Shown piece by piece: positions 38,446 to 47,236 of a stretch of 64,000 nucleotides of DNA. Source of the stretch: Microbacterium thalassium (GTDB lineage Bacteria; Actinomycetota; Actinomycetes; Actinomycetales; Microbacteriaceae). The notes beneath the pieces were generated by a model. That model had not been told where the DNA came from. It saw only the letters and a program-made list of their open reading frames with translations, and made no database searches. Numbering within the stretch: position 1 is the first letter of the stretch; each line of letters opens with the position of its first letter. The position numbers were made by a program, and so were the translations under genes. The stretch lies in contig NZ_JACHML010000001.1 of the NCBI RefSeq assembly GCF_014208045.1, forward strand, positions 1,674,001-1,738,000, in the 5' to 3' direction.

Positions 38446-38883
38446 ATGGGCAAGAAGGACAAGAAGGCCCGTCGAGGGCCCAGCGACGACATCGACTGGG
38501 ACGAGCTGCGCGCGGCGGCCGTCGAGGCGATGCAGCGCGCGTACGCCCCGTACTCGCGGTACAAGGTCGGCGCGGCCGCGCTCGTGTCGGACGGCCGCAT
38601 CGTGACCGGCTGCAACGTCGAGAACGCCTCGTACGGGGTCGGGCTGTGCGCCGAGTGCGGACTGGTGAGCGACCTGCAGATGTCGGGCGGCGGCGAGCTC
38701 ATCGCGTTCGTGTGCGTCAACGGCCACGAGGAGACCATCATGCCCTGCGGCCGGTGCCGTCAGCTGCTGTACGAGTTCGCGATGCCCGGCATGCTGCTCG
38801 AGACGGTGTCCGGCATCCGCACCATCGACGAGGTGCTGCCCGACGCGTTCGGGCCCAAGGACCTCGAGGAAGCGACCCGATGA
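38446..38883 (+). CDS. cdd: Cytidine deaminase
   Basis: 145 residues, homotetrameric type. Deaminates cytidine and deoxycytidine to uridine and deoxyuridine. Zinc site: C68-A-E70 with the catalytic Glu and PCGRC (C101, C104); NVENASYG binds the ribose. A basic N-terminal extension (MGKKDKKARRGPS) precedes the core. It follows the transporter and overlaps deoA by ATGA. Confidence 0.95.
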   Translation: MGKKDKKARRGPSDDIDWDELRAAAVEAMQRAYAPYSRYKVGAAALVSDGRIVTGCNVENASYGVGLCAECGLVSDLQMSGGGELIAFVCVNGHEETIMPCGRCRQLLYEFAMPGMLLETVSGIRTIDEVLPDAFGPKDLEEATR

Positions 38884-40172
38884 GCGCCGTCGAGACCCAC
38901 GACGCCGTCGACGTCATCCGCACCAAGCGCGACGGGGGAGCGGTCGACGAGGACGCCCTGCGGTGGATGGTGGATGCCTACACGCGCGGCTACGTCGCAG
39001 ACTCGCAGATGGCGGCGTTCGCGATGGCGGTGCTCCTCAACGGCATGGAGCGCGACGAGATCCGCGTGCTCACCGACGCGATGATCGCGTCGGGGGAGCG
39101 CATGAGCTTCGACGGGCTCGGAAAGCCGACCGTCGACAAGCACTCCACGGGCGGCGTGGGCGACAAGATCACCCTGCCGCTGGCACCGCTGGTGGCCTCG
39201 TTCGGCGTCGCCGTGCCGCAGCTGTCCGGGCGCGGGCTCGGCCACACCGGCGGGACGCTCGACAAGCTCGAGTCGATCCCGGGCTGGCGTGCGGCGCTGA
39301 CGAACGAGGAGCTGTTCGCGCAGCTTCAGGGCGTCGGCGCCGTCGTGTGCGCCGCGGGGTCCGGTCTCGCCCCGGCGGACAAGAAGCTGTACGCCCTGCG
39401 GGACGTCACCGGAACCGTCGAGGCGATCCCGCTGATCGCGTCGAGCATCATGTCGAAGAAGATCGCCGAGGGGACCGACTCGCTCGTCCTCGACGTGAAG
39501 TTCGGTTCCGGCGCCTTCATGAAGGACGTCGACCGGGCACGCGAGCTCGCCCGCACGATGGTCGCGCTCGGCACCGACTCGGGTGTGTCGACCACCGCGC
39601 TGCTGACCGACATGAACACGCCGCTCGGACTCGCGATCGGCAACGCGAACGAGGTGCGCGAGTCGGTCGAGGTCCTCGCCGGCGGCGGACCGGCGGATGT
39701 CGTCGAGCTCACCGTCGCTCTGGCCCGCGAGATGCTGACGCTCGCCGGTCACCCGGATGCCGACGTCGAGGACGCTCTGGCCGACGGCCGCGCCATGGAC
39801 AGCTGGCGGGCCATGATCCGCGCACAGGGCGGGGACCCGGATGCCGCACTTCCCGAGCCGTGCGAGTCGCACACCGTGACCGCCCCGGCATCCGGCTTCG
39901 TCACGCGCCTGGAGGCGCTGCCGTTCGGCGTCGCCGCCTGGCGCCTGGGGGCCGGCCGTGCGCGCGCCGAGGACCCCGTCGTGCACTCCGCGGGCATCGA
40001 CCTGCACGTCAAGCCCGGTGACGAGGTCACCGCAGGACAGCCGCTGTTCACCCTGGTCGGCGAGGATGCCGCCCGGTTCGACCGCGCCCTCGACGCCCTC
40101 GAGGGCGCGTGGGAGCTGGGGGCCGACGCCCCCGAGACCGCGCCGCTCGTGCTCGAGCGCATCACGGCCTGA
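38880..40172 (+). CDS. deoA: Thymidine phosphorylase
   Basis: 430 residues. Splits thymidine and deoxyuridine with phosphate to base and deoxyribose 1-phosphate. The phosphate-binding signature KHSTGGVGDKITLPLAPL and SGRGLGHTGGTLDKLESIPG are intact; the C-terminal lobe is present (LHVKPGDEVTAGQPLF). It may also take uridine, as some bacterial enzymes do. The start overlaps the cdd stop codon. Confidence 0.95.
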   Translation: MSAVETHDAVDVIRTKRDGGAVDEDALRWMVDAYTRGYVADSQMAAFAMAVLLNGMERDEIRVLTDAMIASGERMSFDGLGKPTVDKHSTGGVGDKITLPLAPLVASFGVAVPQLSGRGLGHTGGTLDKLESIPGWRAALTNEELFAQLQGVGAVVCAAGSGLAPADKKLYALRDVTGTVEAIPLIASSIMSKKIAEGTDSLVLDVKFGSGAFMKDVDRARELARTMVALGTDSGVSTTALLTDMNTPLGLAIGNANEVRESVEVLAGGGPADVVELTVALAREMLTLAGHPDADVEDALADGRAMDSWRAMIRAQGGDPDAALPEPCESHTVTAPASGFVTRLEALPFGVAAWRLGAGRARAEDPVVHSAGIDLHVKPGDEVTAGQPLFTLVGEDAARFDRALDALEGAWELGADAPETAPLVLERITA

Positions 40173-40228
40173 GCGACATCCCGCATCCACCCGCATCCGC
40201 ACCGACGCACCGACCGAGGAGTACGCAC

Positions 40229-41344
40229 ATGGCCATCGATCAGCACGGCGACGCCGTCCTGGAGGGGGTCTCCATCCGGAGCCTGCCCAAGGTCTCGCTC
40301 CACGACCACCTCGACGGCGCGCTACGGCCGGAGACGATCATCGAGCTGGCCGGCGAAGCGGGCATCGAGGTCCCCGAGGAGGACCCGGACGACCTCGCCG
40401 ACTGGTTCGCCGAGAAGAGCGACTCGGGCTCGCTCGTGGAGTACCTCAAGACCTTCGATCTGACCACGTCGGTCATGCAGAGCCGCGAGGCGCTCACGCG
40501 CGTGGCACGGGAGTTCGTCGAGGACCTCGCCGCCGACGGCGTGATCTACGGCGAGGTGCGCTGGGCTCCGGAGCAGCACCTGCAGGGCGCGCTGACGCTG
40601 GACGAGGCCGTCGAGGCCGTGCAGGAGGGCATCGAGGAGGGCGAGGACGCCGCCGCCGCCGACGGCGTCGACATCCGCGTCGGCCAGCTGATCACGGCGA
40701 TGCGGCACACCGACCGCTCGCCGGAGATCGCCAAGCTCGCCGTGCGCTGGCGCACGCGCGGTGCCGTCGGGTTCGACATCGCGGGGCCCGAGGACGGCTT
40801 CCCGCCGTCGCGCCACCGCAAGGCGTTCGACTACCTCGCCGCGAAGTTCTTCCCGACCACGGTGCACGCCGGCGAAGCGGCCGGGCTCGACTCCATCCGC
40901 TCGGCGCTCATCGACGGACGCGCCCTGCGGCTCGGCCACGGCGTGCGCCTCGCCGAGGACCTCGAGATCGTCTCGCGCGAGGGCGAGGAGGTCTTCGTGC
41001 AGTTCGGCGACCTCGCGCGCTGGGTGCGCGACCGCGAGATCCCCCTCGAGCTGTCGCCGTCGTCGAACCTGCAGACCGGCGCCATCGCCCGCTGGGGCGA
41101 GACGATGGAGGACCACCCGTTCGACCTGCTGTACCAGCTCGGGTTCGCCGTGACGGTCAACGTGGACAACCGCACGATGAGCGCGACGTCGCTCACGCGC
41201 GAGCTCGCGCTGCTCGCGTCGACCTTCGACTACACCCTCGACGACCTCGAGGAGTTCCAGCTCAACGCCGCCGCCGGCGCGTTCCTGCCGGTCGAGGAGC
41301 GCGAGGAGCTCATCGAGCTGATCGGCGAGGGCTTCGCGCAGTAG
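40229..41344 (+). CDS. add: Adenosine deaminase
   Basis: 371 residues. Converts adenosine and deoxyadenosine to inosine forms. Metal and catalytic residues: LHDHLDG (H25, H27), TVHAGEA with the catalytic Glu, and LGHGVRL. Near the C-terminus SPSSNLQTG and NVDNRTMSAT match, the latter with D replaced in the family's NTDDP by NVDNR, as in other actinobacterial Add. GAGGAG precedes the ATG. Last gene of the salvage unit, 56 nt after deoA. Confidence 0.93.
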   Translation: MAIDQHGDAVLEGVSIRSLPKVSLHDHLDGALRPETIIELAGEAGIEVPEEDPDDLADWFAEKSDSGSLVEYLKTFDLTTSVMQSREALTRVAREFVEDLAADGVIYGEVRWAPEQHLQGALTLDEAVEAVQEGIEEGEDAAAADGVDIRVGQLITAMRHTDRSPEIAKLAVRWRTRGAVGFDIAGPEDGFPPSRHRKAFDYLAAKFFPTTVHAGEAAGLDSIRSALIDGRALRLGHGVRLAEDLEIVSREGEEVFVQFGDLARWVRDREIPLELSPSSNLQTGAIARWGETMEDHPFDLLYQLGFAVTVNVDNRTMSATSLTRELALLASTFDYTLDDLEEFQLNAAAGAFLPVEEREELIELIGEGFAQ

Positions 41345-41356
41345 CCCGGTGACGGC

Positions 41357-42310
41357 TCAGACGCGGGAGACGCCGGGGTGCGTCTCGAGGTACGCCTCGA
41401 ACGCCTCGGCCGAGGTCTTCGCGGGCGTGTACCCGAAGTCCGCCTTCAGCGCGTCGTTGGCGAGCACCGGGCGGTAGCGCAGGAACCCGACCTGCTCGGG
41501 CCCGTGCACCGTCAGCCGCAGCGCGCGGCCGACGCGCAGGGCTCCGGCCAGCAGGGCCGGCGGCACGGTGATGGTGGGCTTCCCGAGGCGCCGCGACAGC
41601 TCGTGCACGGTGACGCGGCCGTCGCCGGCGACGTTGTAGATGCCGGCGGGGCCGTCGGTCGCCGCGCGCGCCATGGCGCCGGCGACGTCGTCGACCCACA
41701 CGAAGACGAACGGCGACTCCGAGCCGCGGATCGCGAGGATGCGCGGGCCGTCCCACAGCGCCGTGATCTGGTTGCGCACGGTGGGCCCCAGGATCGTGCC
41801 GATGCGGAACACGACCTGCTCGAGCTCGGGGTGGGCCTCGCGGTAGCCGCCGAGCAGCTGCTCGACGAGTCGCTTGTGCTTGGAGTACGGGAACTCGTCG
41901 TTGCCGCGCACCGGGTCGGACTCGCGCAGCCACTCCGGGTTGTCGGGGTGGTAGCCGTACGCCGCCCCCGACGACGACACCACGATGCGGCGGACGCCGT
42001 GCTCGACGCAGGCCTCGAGCACGTGGCGCGTGCCCTCGACGTCGACGAGCCGCTCCATGTCGTGGTCGCGGCCGGGGTTCACGATCGCGGCGAGATGCAC
42101 GACCACGTCGATGTCGTGCCGCTCGAGCACGGGTCCCACGCTCTCGGCGCGCGTGACGTCGCACTGGTCGTACACGACGTGCTCGATCGGGTGCTCGGGA
42201 ACGCGCACGTCGCCGGCGACCACGAGATCGATGTCGGGTCGCGCCACGAGGGCCGCGGCGACGTGGCTGCCGAGGAAGCCGGCGCCGCCGGTGATCAGGA
42301 CGCGGGTCAT
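41357..42310 (-). CDS. NAD-dependent epimerase/dehydratase family protein
   Basis: 317 residues of the extended SDR family: TGGAGFLGSHVAAAL at the N-terminus, Ser and YSKHK of the catalytic set (SSSGAAYGYH; FPYSKHKRLVEQ). The substrate-binding C-terminal half resembles nucleoside-sugar or 3-beta-hydroxysteroid dehydrogenase-like SDRs; the substrate is unknown. Its ATG overlaps the symporter stop (ATGA), so it belongs to the operon starting with the flavin monooxygenase. Confidence 0.88.
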   Translation of the reverse strand: MTRVLITGGAGFLGSHVAAALVARPDIDLVVAGDVRVPEHPIEHVVYDQCDVTRAESVGPVLERHDIDVVVHLAAIVNPGRDHDMERLVDVEGTRHVLEACVEHGVRRIVVSSSGAAYGYHPDNPEWLRESDPVRGNDEFPYSKHKRLVEQLLGGYREAHPELEQVVFRIGTILGPTVRNQITALWDGPRILAIRGSESPFVFVWVDDVAGAMARAATDGPAGIYNVAGDGRVTVHELSRRLGKPTITVPPALLAGALRVGRALRLTVHGPEQVGFLRYRPVLANDALKADFGYTPAKTSAEAFEAYLETHPGVSRV

Positions 42311-43275
42311 GCGCCGGCCCCCGCGCCCTCGCCGCCGACGATCGCGTGGCGGCTCGCGTCGCCCTTGACCGACCCGGTCCGACGACGCGTGTGCCGTCCC
42401 CACAGGGTCGCGACGACCAGGCCCGCGATGATGTCCCAGATGCCCCACCAGCCGGCCACGATGGCCATGCCGCCGAGACCGCCGAAGAACGCGAACACGA
42501 GTCCCAGCCCGAGGCCGGCGTTGCGGATGCCGACCTCGAACGTCATCGCCTTGCGCTCGCGGGTGCCCAGGCCCCCGACGACGGCGGTGCCGTAGCCGAT
42601 CGCGAGGGCGACGGCGTCGTGCACCGTCACGACCAGGAGGATGATGCCGAGGAACGCGATGAAGTAGGACCAGTTGCCCACGAGCGCCGCGACGATGAAG
42701 CCGAACAGCGCCAGCAGCGAGAACCAGCGCACGAACGGCTGCGTCTTCTTCGAGAACTCGGGGAAGCGCGCGCGGATGACGAGGCCCAGCAGGAACGGCA
42801 GCCCGATGATGAGGAAGATGTCCAGCAGCATCTGCCACGGGTTGAGCTCGACCGCTTCCAGGAGCGTCCGGGCGGTCGGGTGCAGCGAGCCCCAGAACGC
42901 GATGTTCAGCGGGAGCATCACGATGTAGAGCAGGTTTCCGACCGCCGTCATCGACACCGACAGGGCGACGTTGCCGCCGGAGCGGTGCGTCAGCACCTGC
43001 GAGATGTTCCCGGGCGGGCAGCTGGCGACGAGGATCATGCCGAGCGCCATCGACGGGGTCACCGGCAGGATGAGCGTCAGGCCGAACGTGACGGCCGGGA
43101 GCACCACGAGCTGCGCGAGGATCGCGATGAGGAACGGCTTGGGCTTTCGCAGGACGACCTTGAAGTCGTCGATCGTGGTGTCCAGCGCGATGCCGAACAT
43201 GATCAGCCCGAGGACGACGTTCAGCAGCAGCAGCGACCCGGGGTTGAAGTTCAGCAGGACGTCATCGGGATTCAT
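42307..43275 (-). CDS. Bile acid:sodium symporter family (BASS) transporter
   Basis: 322 residues, about nine to ten transmembrane segments, BASS/SBF fold. GIALDTTIDDFKVVLRKPKP and ASCPPGNISQVLTHRSGGNVALS (sodium-site crossover region) are characteristic. Known bacterial members carry bile acids, pantoate or other organic anions with sodium. Placed between a flavin monooxygenase and an SDR, it may import the substrate those enzymes act on. Starts overlapping the upstream stop codon. Confidence 0.88.
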   Translation of the reverse strand: MNPDDVLLNFNPGSLLLLNVVLGLIMFGIALDTTIDDFKVVLRKPKPFLIAILAQLVVLPAVTFGLTLILPVTPSMALGMILVASCPPGNISQVLTHRSGGNVALSVSMTAVGNLLYIVMLPLNIAFWGSLHPTARTLLEAVELNPWQMLLDIFLIIGLPFLLGLVIRARFPEFSKKTQPFVRWFSLLALFGFIVAALVGNWSYFIAFLGIILLVVTVHDAVALAIGYGTAVVGGLGTRERKAMTFEVGIRNAGLGLGLVFAFFGGLGGMAIVAGWWGIWDIIAGLVVATLWGRHTRRRTGSVKGDASRHAIVGGEGAGAGA

Positions 43276-44696
43276 GCCCGTGCCTTCGTCTTCGTCTTCG
43301 TCTGCGGGTTGAGCCGCACGGTGACCTCGAGGTCGCGGCGACCGCGCCGCCACGACACGAAGCGCCCGCCGTGGGCGGCGCCCGCGTCGGCGTCGGTCTC
43401 CGGCTCCGCGCGGAGCTCCTCGGTCGCGTGGCGCACGGCGCGGCGGTAGGCGTCCTTGTTGACGTAGTACGACATGCGCTCGAGCCCGAGGTACTTGTAG
43501 CCGCCGGTCAGGTCGGGCCAGGCGTCCTCGGCGACGTGACGGCGGAAGGCCGCGGCGCGCTCGGGGTGCTCCTCGAGCGCGGCCACGTACTCGGCGATGA
43601 GCTCGGCCTGCTCGTAGCGCCCCTGCCAGCCGATGCCCGAGGCCTCGATCATGCCCATGACGTACAGCCCGTTGAAGTCGGGGGTGAAGACGTTCAGGTA
43701 CAGGCTCGGGCTCATGCCGGTCCAGTTCAGGTGGGACTTGTCGACGAAGGGGTAGTCGAGCTTGTACCCGGTGGCGAGCAGGATCATGTCGTACTCGCCG
43801 CTCGAGCCGTCGCGGAAGTGCACGGTGTTCCCGTCGAACCGGTCGATGTCGGCGCGGATGCCGAGGTCGCCCTGACCCAGGTGGTTGAGGATCAGGGTGT
43901 TCACGATCGGGTGGGACTCGTAGATCTTGTAGTCGGGCTTGGGGAAGCCGAACCGCACCGGGTCGCCGGTGAACGCCTGCAGCACGCGCTTGTCGATGAA
44001 CTGCTTGAGGGGTGCGGGGAGCGGCTTGCCCTGGTTGAGGGTGTCGGAGGGCTTGCCGAACAGGTAGCGGGGCACGAAGTAGTAGCCGCGGCGCACGCTC
44101 ATGTCGACGGAGGCGGCGTGGTGGACGGCGTCCACCGCGATGTCGCAGCCGGAGTTGCCCGCGCCGATGATGAGGACGCGCTTGCCGGTCAGCTGCGTCG
44201 CGCGCTTGTAGGCGCTCGTGTGCATCAGCTCGCCGGCGAACTCGCCGCGGAAGACGGGGACGTTCGGCTCGGCCAGCGTGCCGTTGGCGAGGACGACGCC
44301 GTCGTAGCGCTGCTCGATGTCGCCGTCGGGACCGCTCGCGCGCAGGGTCCAGCCGCCGTCGGGATCCTGCTCGAGGGCGGTCACCCGGGTGTCGAACCGG
44401 AAGTGCTCGGTCAGCCCGAAGTGGTCGGCGTAGTCGCGGAAGTACCGGATGAGCGTCCGGTGGCTCGGGTAGTCCGCCTTCGTGTCCATGGGGAACTCGG
44501 CGAACTCGGTCGTGGTGCGCGACGAGATCAGGTGCGCCGACTCGTACATCGTCGACCGCGGGTTGTCGATGTCCCACAGTCCGCCCACGCCCTGCGACGT
44601 CTCGAACCCGTCGAACGCGATCCCGGCCTTCTGCAGCGCGCGCGCCGCAGACAGTCCCGACGGCCCCGCCCCGATGATGGCAATGCGCTGCTCCAT
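43272..44696 (-). CDS. Flavin-containing monooxygenase
   Basis: 474 residues, class B flavoprotein monooxygenase. FAD site IIGAGPSGLSAARAL at residue 6, the FMO signature FAGELMHTSAYK (FxGxxxHxxxY), and NADPH site IIGAGNSGCDIA; ATGYKLDYPF follows. Members oxygenate heteroatoms or ketones using NADPH and O2. The ATG at 44696 has GGAGAGGA upstream. It is the first gene of the three-gene operon with the BASS transporter and SDR. Confidence 0.9.
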   Translation of the reverse strand: MEQRIAIIGAGPSGLSAARALQKAGIAFDGFETSQGVGGLWDIDNPRSTMYESAHLISSRTTTEFAEFPMDTKADYPSHRTLIRYFRDYADHFGLTEHFRFDTRVTALEQDPDGGWTLRASGPDGDIEQRYDGVVLANGTLAEPNVPVFRGEFAGELMHTSAYKRATQLTGKRVLIIGAGNSGCDIAVDAVHHAASVDMSVRRGYYFVPRYLFGKPSDTLNQGKPLPAPLKQFIDKRVLQAFTGDPVRFGFPKPDYKIYESHPIVNTLILNHLGQGDLGIRADIDRFDGNTVHFRDGSSGEYDMILLATGYKLDYPFVDKSHLNWTGMSPSLYLNVFTPDFNGLYVMGMIEASGIGWQGRYEQAELIAEYVAALEEHPERAAAFRRHVAEDAWPDLTGGYKYLGLERMSYYVNKDAYRRAVRHATEELRAEPETDADAGAAHGGRFVSWRRGRRDLEVTVRLNPQTKTKTKARA

Positions 44697-44726
44697 ACGT
44701 CCTCTCCGCACGTCGTCGTGCCGGCG

Positions 44727-44784
44727 TTCGGTGCCGACCCCAGGGAAGAACCCTAAGCGTTACACGGGATTAACTGAAATCCGT
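44727..44784 (-). promoter_or_regulatory. Promoter and operator candidate of the monooxygenase operon
   Basis: TAGGGT on the minus strand (44749-44754) is a good -10. An imperfect inverted repeat (ACGGATT ... AATCCCGT, 44764-44784) lies over the -35 region and could bind a TetR-like repressor; no such regulator gene is adjacent. Confidence 0.4.
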
Positions 44785-44795
44785 TTGTGGGGTCT

Positions 44796-45518
44796 CTACA
44801 TCCACAGTGCCAGGATGCCCCGCACGAGCACCACGGTGGCGCCCGCCCACGCGATCGCGAGCATCGCGAGGCGCGCGATGCTCGCGGGCACGAAGCGGAC
44901 CAGGAGAGTGCCGAGGAGGATGCCGCCGATGGTCGCCGCGACCAGGATGCCGACATCCGGCACGGGGGTGACCGGCAGCCCGCGGAGGGCGACCGAGATG
45001 GCGCTGAGGACCGCGAAGATGACCTGCGCGCTCGCGGCGAACCGGCGCTGCTCCCACTTGTCGCCCACCGCGTAGGCGGCCAGCGGCGGGCCGGACAGCC
45101 CGCTCGCGACGTGCATGAAGCCGGCGGACGAACCCGCCACGACGGCGCCCATCCTGCCTTGCAGCGACGCCGACAGCGCCGGGATCCACCCCGCGACGAG
45201 GGCGAAGTACGCCATCGCCGAGATCAGCAGCAGCAGCGCGGCATCGGGGAGCACGCTGACCAGCAGGGCGCCGAAGGGCGCTGCGACCAGGCCGGGCCAG
45301 ATCAGCCACCACGCGCGCCGCCAGTCCACGTCGCGCCACACCAGCGGGATCGCCGCGAGGGCTGCGACCAGCGCGAGCAGCACGCCGATCGTCACCCCCT
45401 CGAACGGGCCGTACAGAAGCACGATGGGGCCGACGAGGACGAGCATGAAGCCGAGTCCGGTGATGCGCTGGATGAGCGCCGACACGAACGCGGCGATGGC
45501 GGCGAGGACGAGAGTCAC
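44796..45518 (-). CDS. TSUP/TauE-SafE family membrane transporter
   Basis: 240 residues, seven to eight transmembrane segments. The family transports sulfite, sulfoacetate or other organosulfur anions. QRITGLGFMLVLVGP and GFMHVASGLSGPPLAAYAV are the two half-repeats typical of the family. The GTG at 45518 is chosen over an upstream TTG because TAGGGT lies 8 nt before it (45527-45532) and would overlap the TTG. Confidence 0.85.
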   Translation of the reverse strand: MTLVLAAIAAFVSALIQRITGLGFMLVLVGPIVLLYGPFEGVTIGVLLALVAALAAIPLVWRDVDWRRAWWLIWPGLVAAPFGALLVSVLPDAALLLLISAMAYFALVAGWIPALSASLQGRMGAVVAGSSAGFMHVASGLSGPPLAAYAVGDKWEQRRFAASAQVIFAVLSAISVALRGLPVTPVPDVGILVAATIGGILLGTLLVRFVPASIARLAMLAIAWAGATVVLVRGILALWM

Positions 45519-45557
45519 GAGCGTCAACCCTAAGCGACGCTCGCGCCTCCCCCCGAC

Positions 45558-46712
45558 TCAGCCCGCGAGCTGCGCCTGCCGTTCCGCCACGACGGCGGCC
45601 ACGCGATCGAACAGCGGATGCTGCGGCTCGAGCCCCGTCACCTCGGCGGTCAGCGTCGCGGCGTCCTGTTCGCGCAGCATCCGCTGGAGGTCCAGCGACT
45701 GCGCGTCCTCGGGGTCGTCGAACGCCAGCGCCGCGCCGATCGCGTCGACGAGCGCCTCGACCGACAGACCCCGCTCGGCCGCCTCGGCCGCGGGCCCGAT
45801 GAACCGCTCATGACGCGACAGCTTGCGCAGCGGCTGCCGTCCCACCCGCCACACCGTGTCGGGCAGCGCGGGGTTGCGGAAGCGCTCCAGGATCGTCGCG
45901 CGGTACTCGGCCAGCTCGTCCTCCGGCAGCCCGTGCTTGGCGGCCAGCAGCGCCGAGGTCTCCTCGAGCGCCGCGGCGACGTGCGCCGCGATGGCCGGCG
46001 TCGCGAGGGCGTCCGAGATGCGGTCGATGCCCGCGGCGGCACCGAAGTACGCCGTCGTGGCGTGCCCGGTGTTGACGGTGAAGAGCTTGCGCTCGATGTA
46101 CGGCGCGAGGTCGTCCACGAAGTGCGCGCCCGGGATGCGGGGCGGTGCATCGCCGAACGGGCCGGACTCGATCGCCCATTCGAAGAACGGCTCGACCGTC
46201 ACGTCGATGCCCGAGCCCGGGGGCTGCGCGGGCACGATGCGGTCCACCGCGGTGTTGGCGAAGACCGCGCGCCCGGAGAGCGCCTCCCAGGCTTCGCCGG
46301 CCTGCGCCTCCATCTCGTCGCGCAGCGCGTCGGTGGCGTTGATCGCGTTCTCGCACGCCATCACCTGCAGCGGAGCCGCCGCCGGAGCACGCAGCGCGAG
46401 CCCCGCGATGATGTGCGGCGCGACGAACTTCAGGATGGTCGGGCCCACCGCCGTGGTCACGACGTTCGCGGTCGCGATCTCGTCGGCCACGGCCTGCGGA
46501 TCCTGGCCGCTGTCGACCGCGCGGAAGCCCGTGATCACGCGTTCGCGCCCGCCCTCGCCGACCTCGTGGACGGTGTACGACGATGCCCCGTTGATGGCCT
46601 TGACCAGCGGCGACGCGACATCGGAGAACACCAGGTCGTAGCCGCCCTCGTGCAACAGCATCCCGACGAACCCGCGGCCGATGTTGCCGGCGCCGAAGTG
46701 GACGGCCTTCAT
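45558..46712 (-). CDS. mtlD: Mannitol-1-phosphate 5-dehydrogenase
   Basis: 384 residues. Oxidises the mannitol 1-phosphate delivered by the PTS to fructose 6-phosphate with NAD. AVHFGAGNIGRGFVGMLL is the Rossmann motif; RKLFTVNTGHATTAYFG carries the catalytic region and CENAINATD the conserved Asn. The ATG at 46712 overlaps the mtlF stop (TGATG). Last gene of the PTS operon. Confidence 0.96.
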   Translation of the reverse strand: MKAVHFGAGNIGRGFVGMLLHEGGYDLVFSDVASPLVKAINGASSYTVHEVGEGGRERVITGFRAVDSGQDPQAVADEIATANVVTTAVGPTILKFVAPHIIAGLALRAPAAAPLQVMACENAINATDALRDEMEAQAGEAWEALSGRAVFANTAVDRIVPAQPPGSGIDVTVEPFFEWAIESGPFGDAPPRIPGAHFVDDLAPYIERKLFTVNTGHATTAYFGAAAGIDRISDALATPAIAAHVAAALEETSALLAAKHGLPEDELAEYRATILERFRNPALPDTVWRVGRQPLRKLSRHERFIGPAAEAAERGLSVEALVDAIGAALAFDDPEDAQSLDLQRMLREQDAATLTAEVTGLEPQHPLFDRVAAVVAERQAQLAG

Positions 46713-47149
46713 CACACGCCCGCCGCCGAGACGATCTCGAACAGCTCCTCGGGCGTCGCCGCCCGCTTGAGCCGTGCGACGTCGTCCTCCTCCGAGAACA
46801 GGATCGCGATCTGCGACAGGATCTCGAGGTGCTCGTCGCCCTTGCCGGCGATGCCGACCACGAAGGTCACCCGTTCGCCGTCCCAGTCGATGCCGCCGTC
46901 GTACCGCACGACCGACAGGGCGGATTCGAGGATCTCGTCCTTGGTGTCGTTGGTGCCGTGGGGGATCGCCAGCTCGTTGCCCATGTAGGTCGAGACGGTC
47001 TCCTCGCGCTGCAGCATCGCATCGAGGTATGCGCTCGTCACCGCGCCCGCGGACTCGAGGATGCCGGCGGCCTCGGCCATCGCCTCCTCCTTGGACGCCC
47101 CGCCGGAGTGGATCCGGACCTGACCGAGCGTCAGAACATCACGTGCCAT
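46712..47149 (-). CDS. mtlF: PTS mannitol EIIA component
   Basis: 145 residues. Takes phosphate from HPr on His64 (NELAIPHGTND) and passes it to the EIIB domain of MtlA. Length and fold match the fructose/mannitol EIIA family. It follows mtlA after an 87-nt gap that contains a long hairpin. Confidence 0.95.
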   Translation of the reverse strand: MARDVLTLGQVRIHSGGASKEEAMAEAAGILESAGAVTSAYLDAMLQREETVSTYMGNELAIPHGTNDTKDEILESALSVVRYDGGIDWDGERVTFVVGIAGKGDEHLEILSQIAILFSEEDDVARLKRAATPEELFEIVSAAGV

Positions 47150-47184
47150 TTCTTCTCGCCTTTCGTCGTCGTGGATATGCGAGG

Positions 47185-47225
47185 GCTGCGGAGCCGGGGG
47201 CGTCCCGCCGTCCCGGCTCCGCAGC
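47185..47225 (-). promoter_or_regulatory. Intercistronic 14-bp hairpin between mtlA and mtlF
   Basis: GCTGCGGAGCCGGG and its exact complement flank a 13-nt loop, 11 nt after the mtlA stop. There is no U-run. It may protect the upstream mtlA message or partly terminate transcription before mtlF-mtlD. Confidence 0.65.
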
Positions 47226-47236
47226 GGCTCGTGCGG

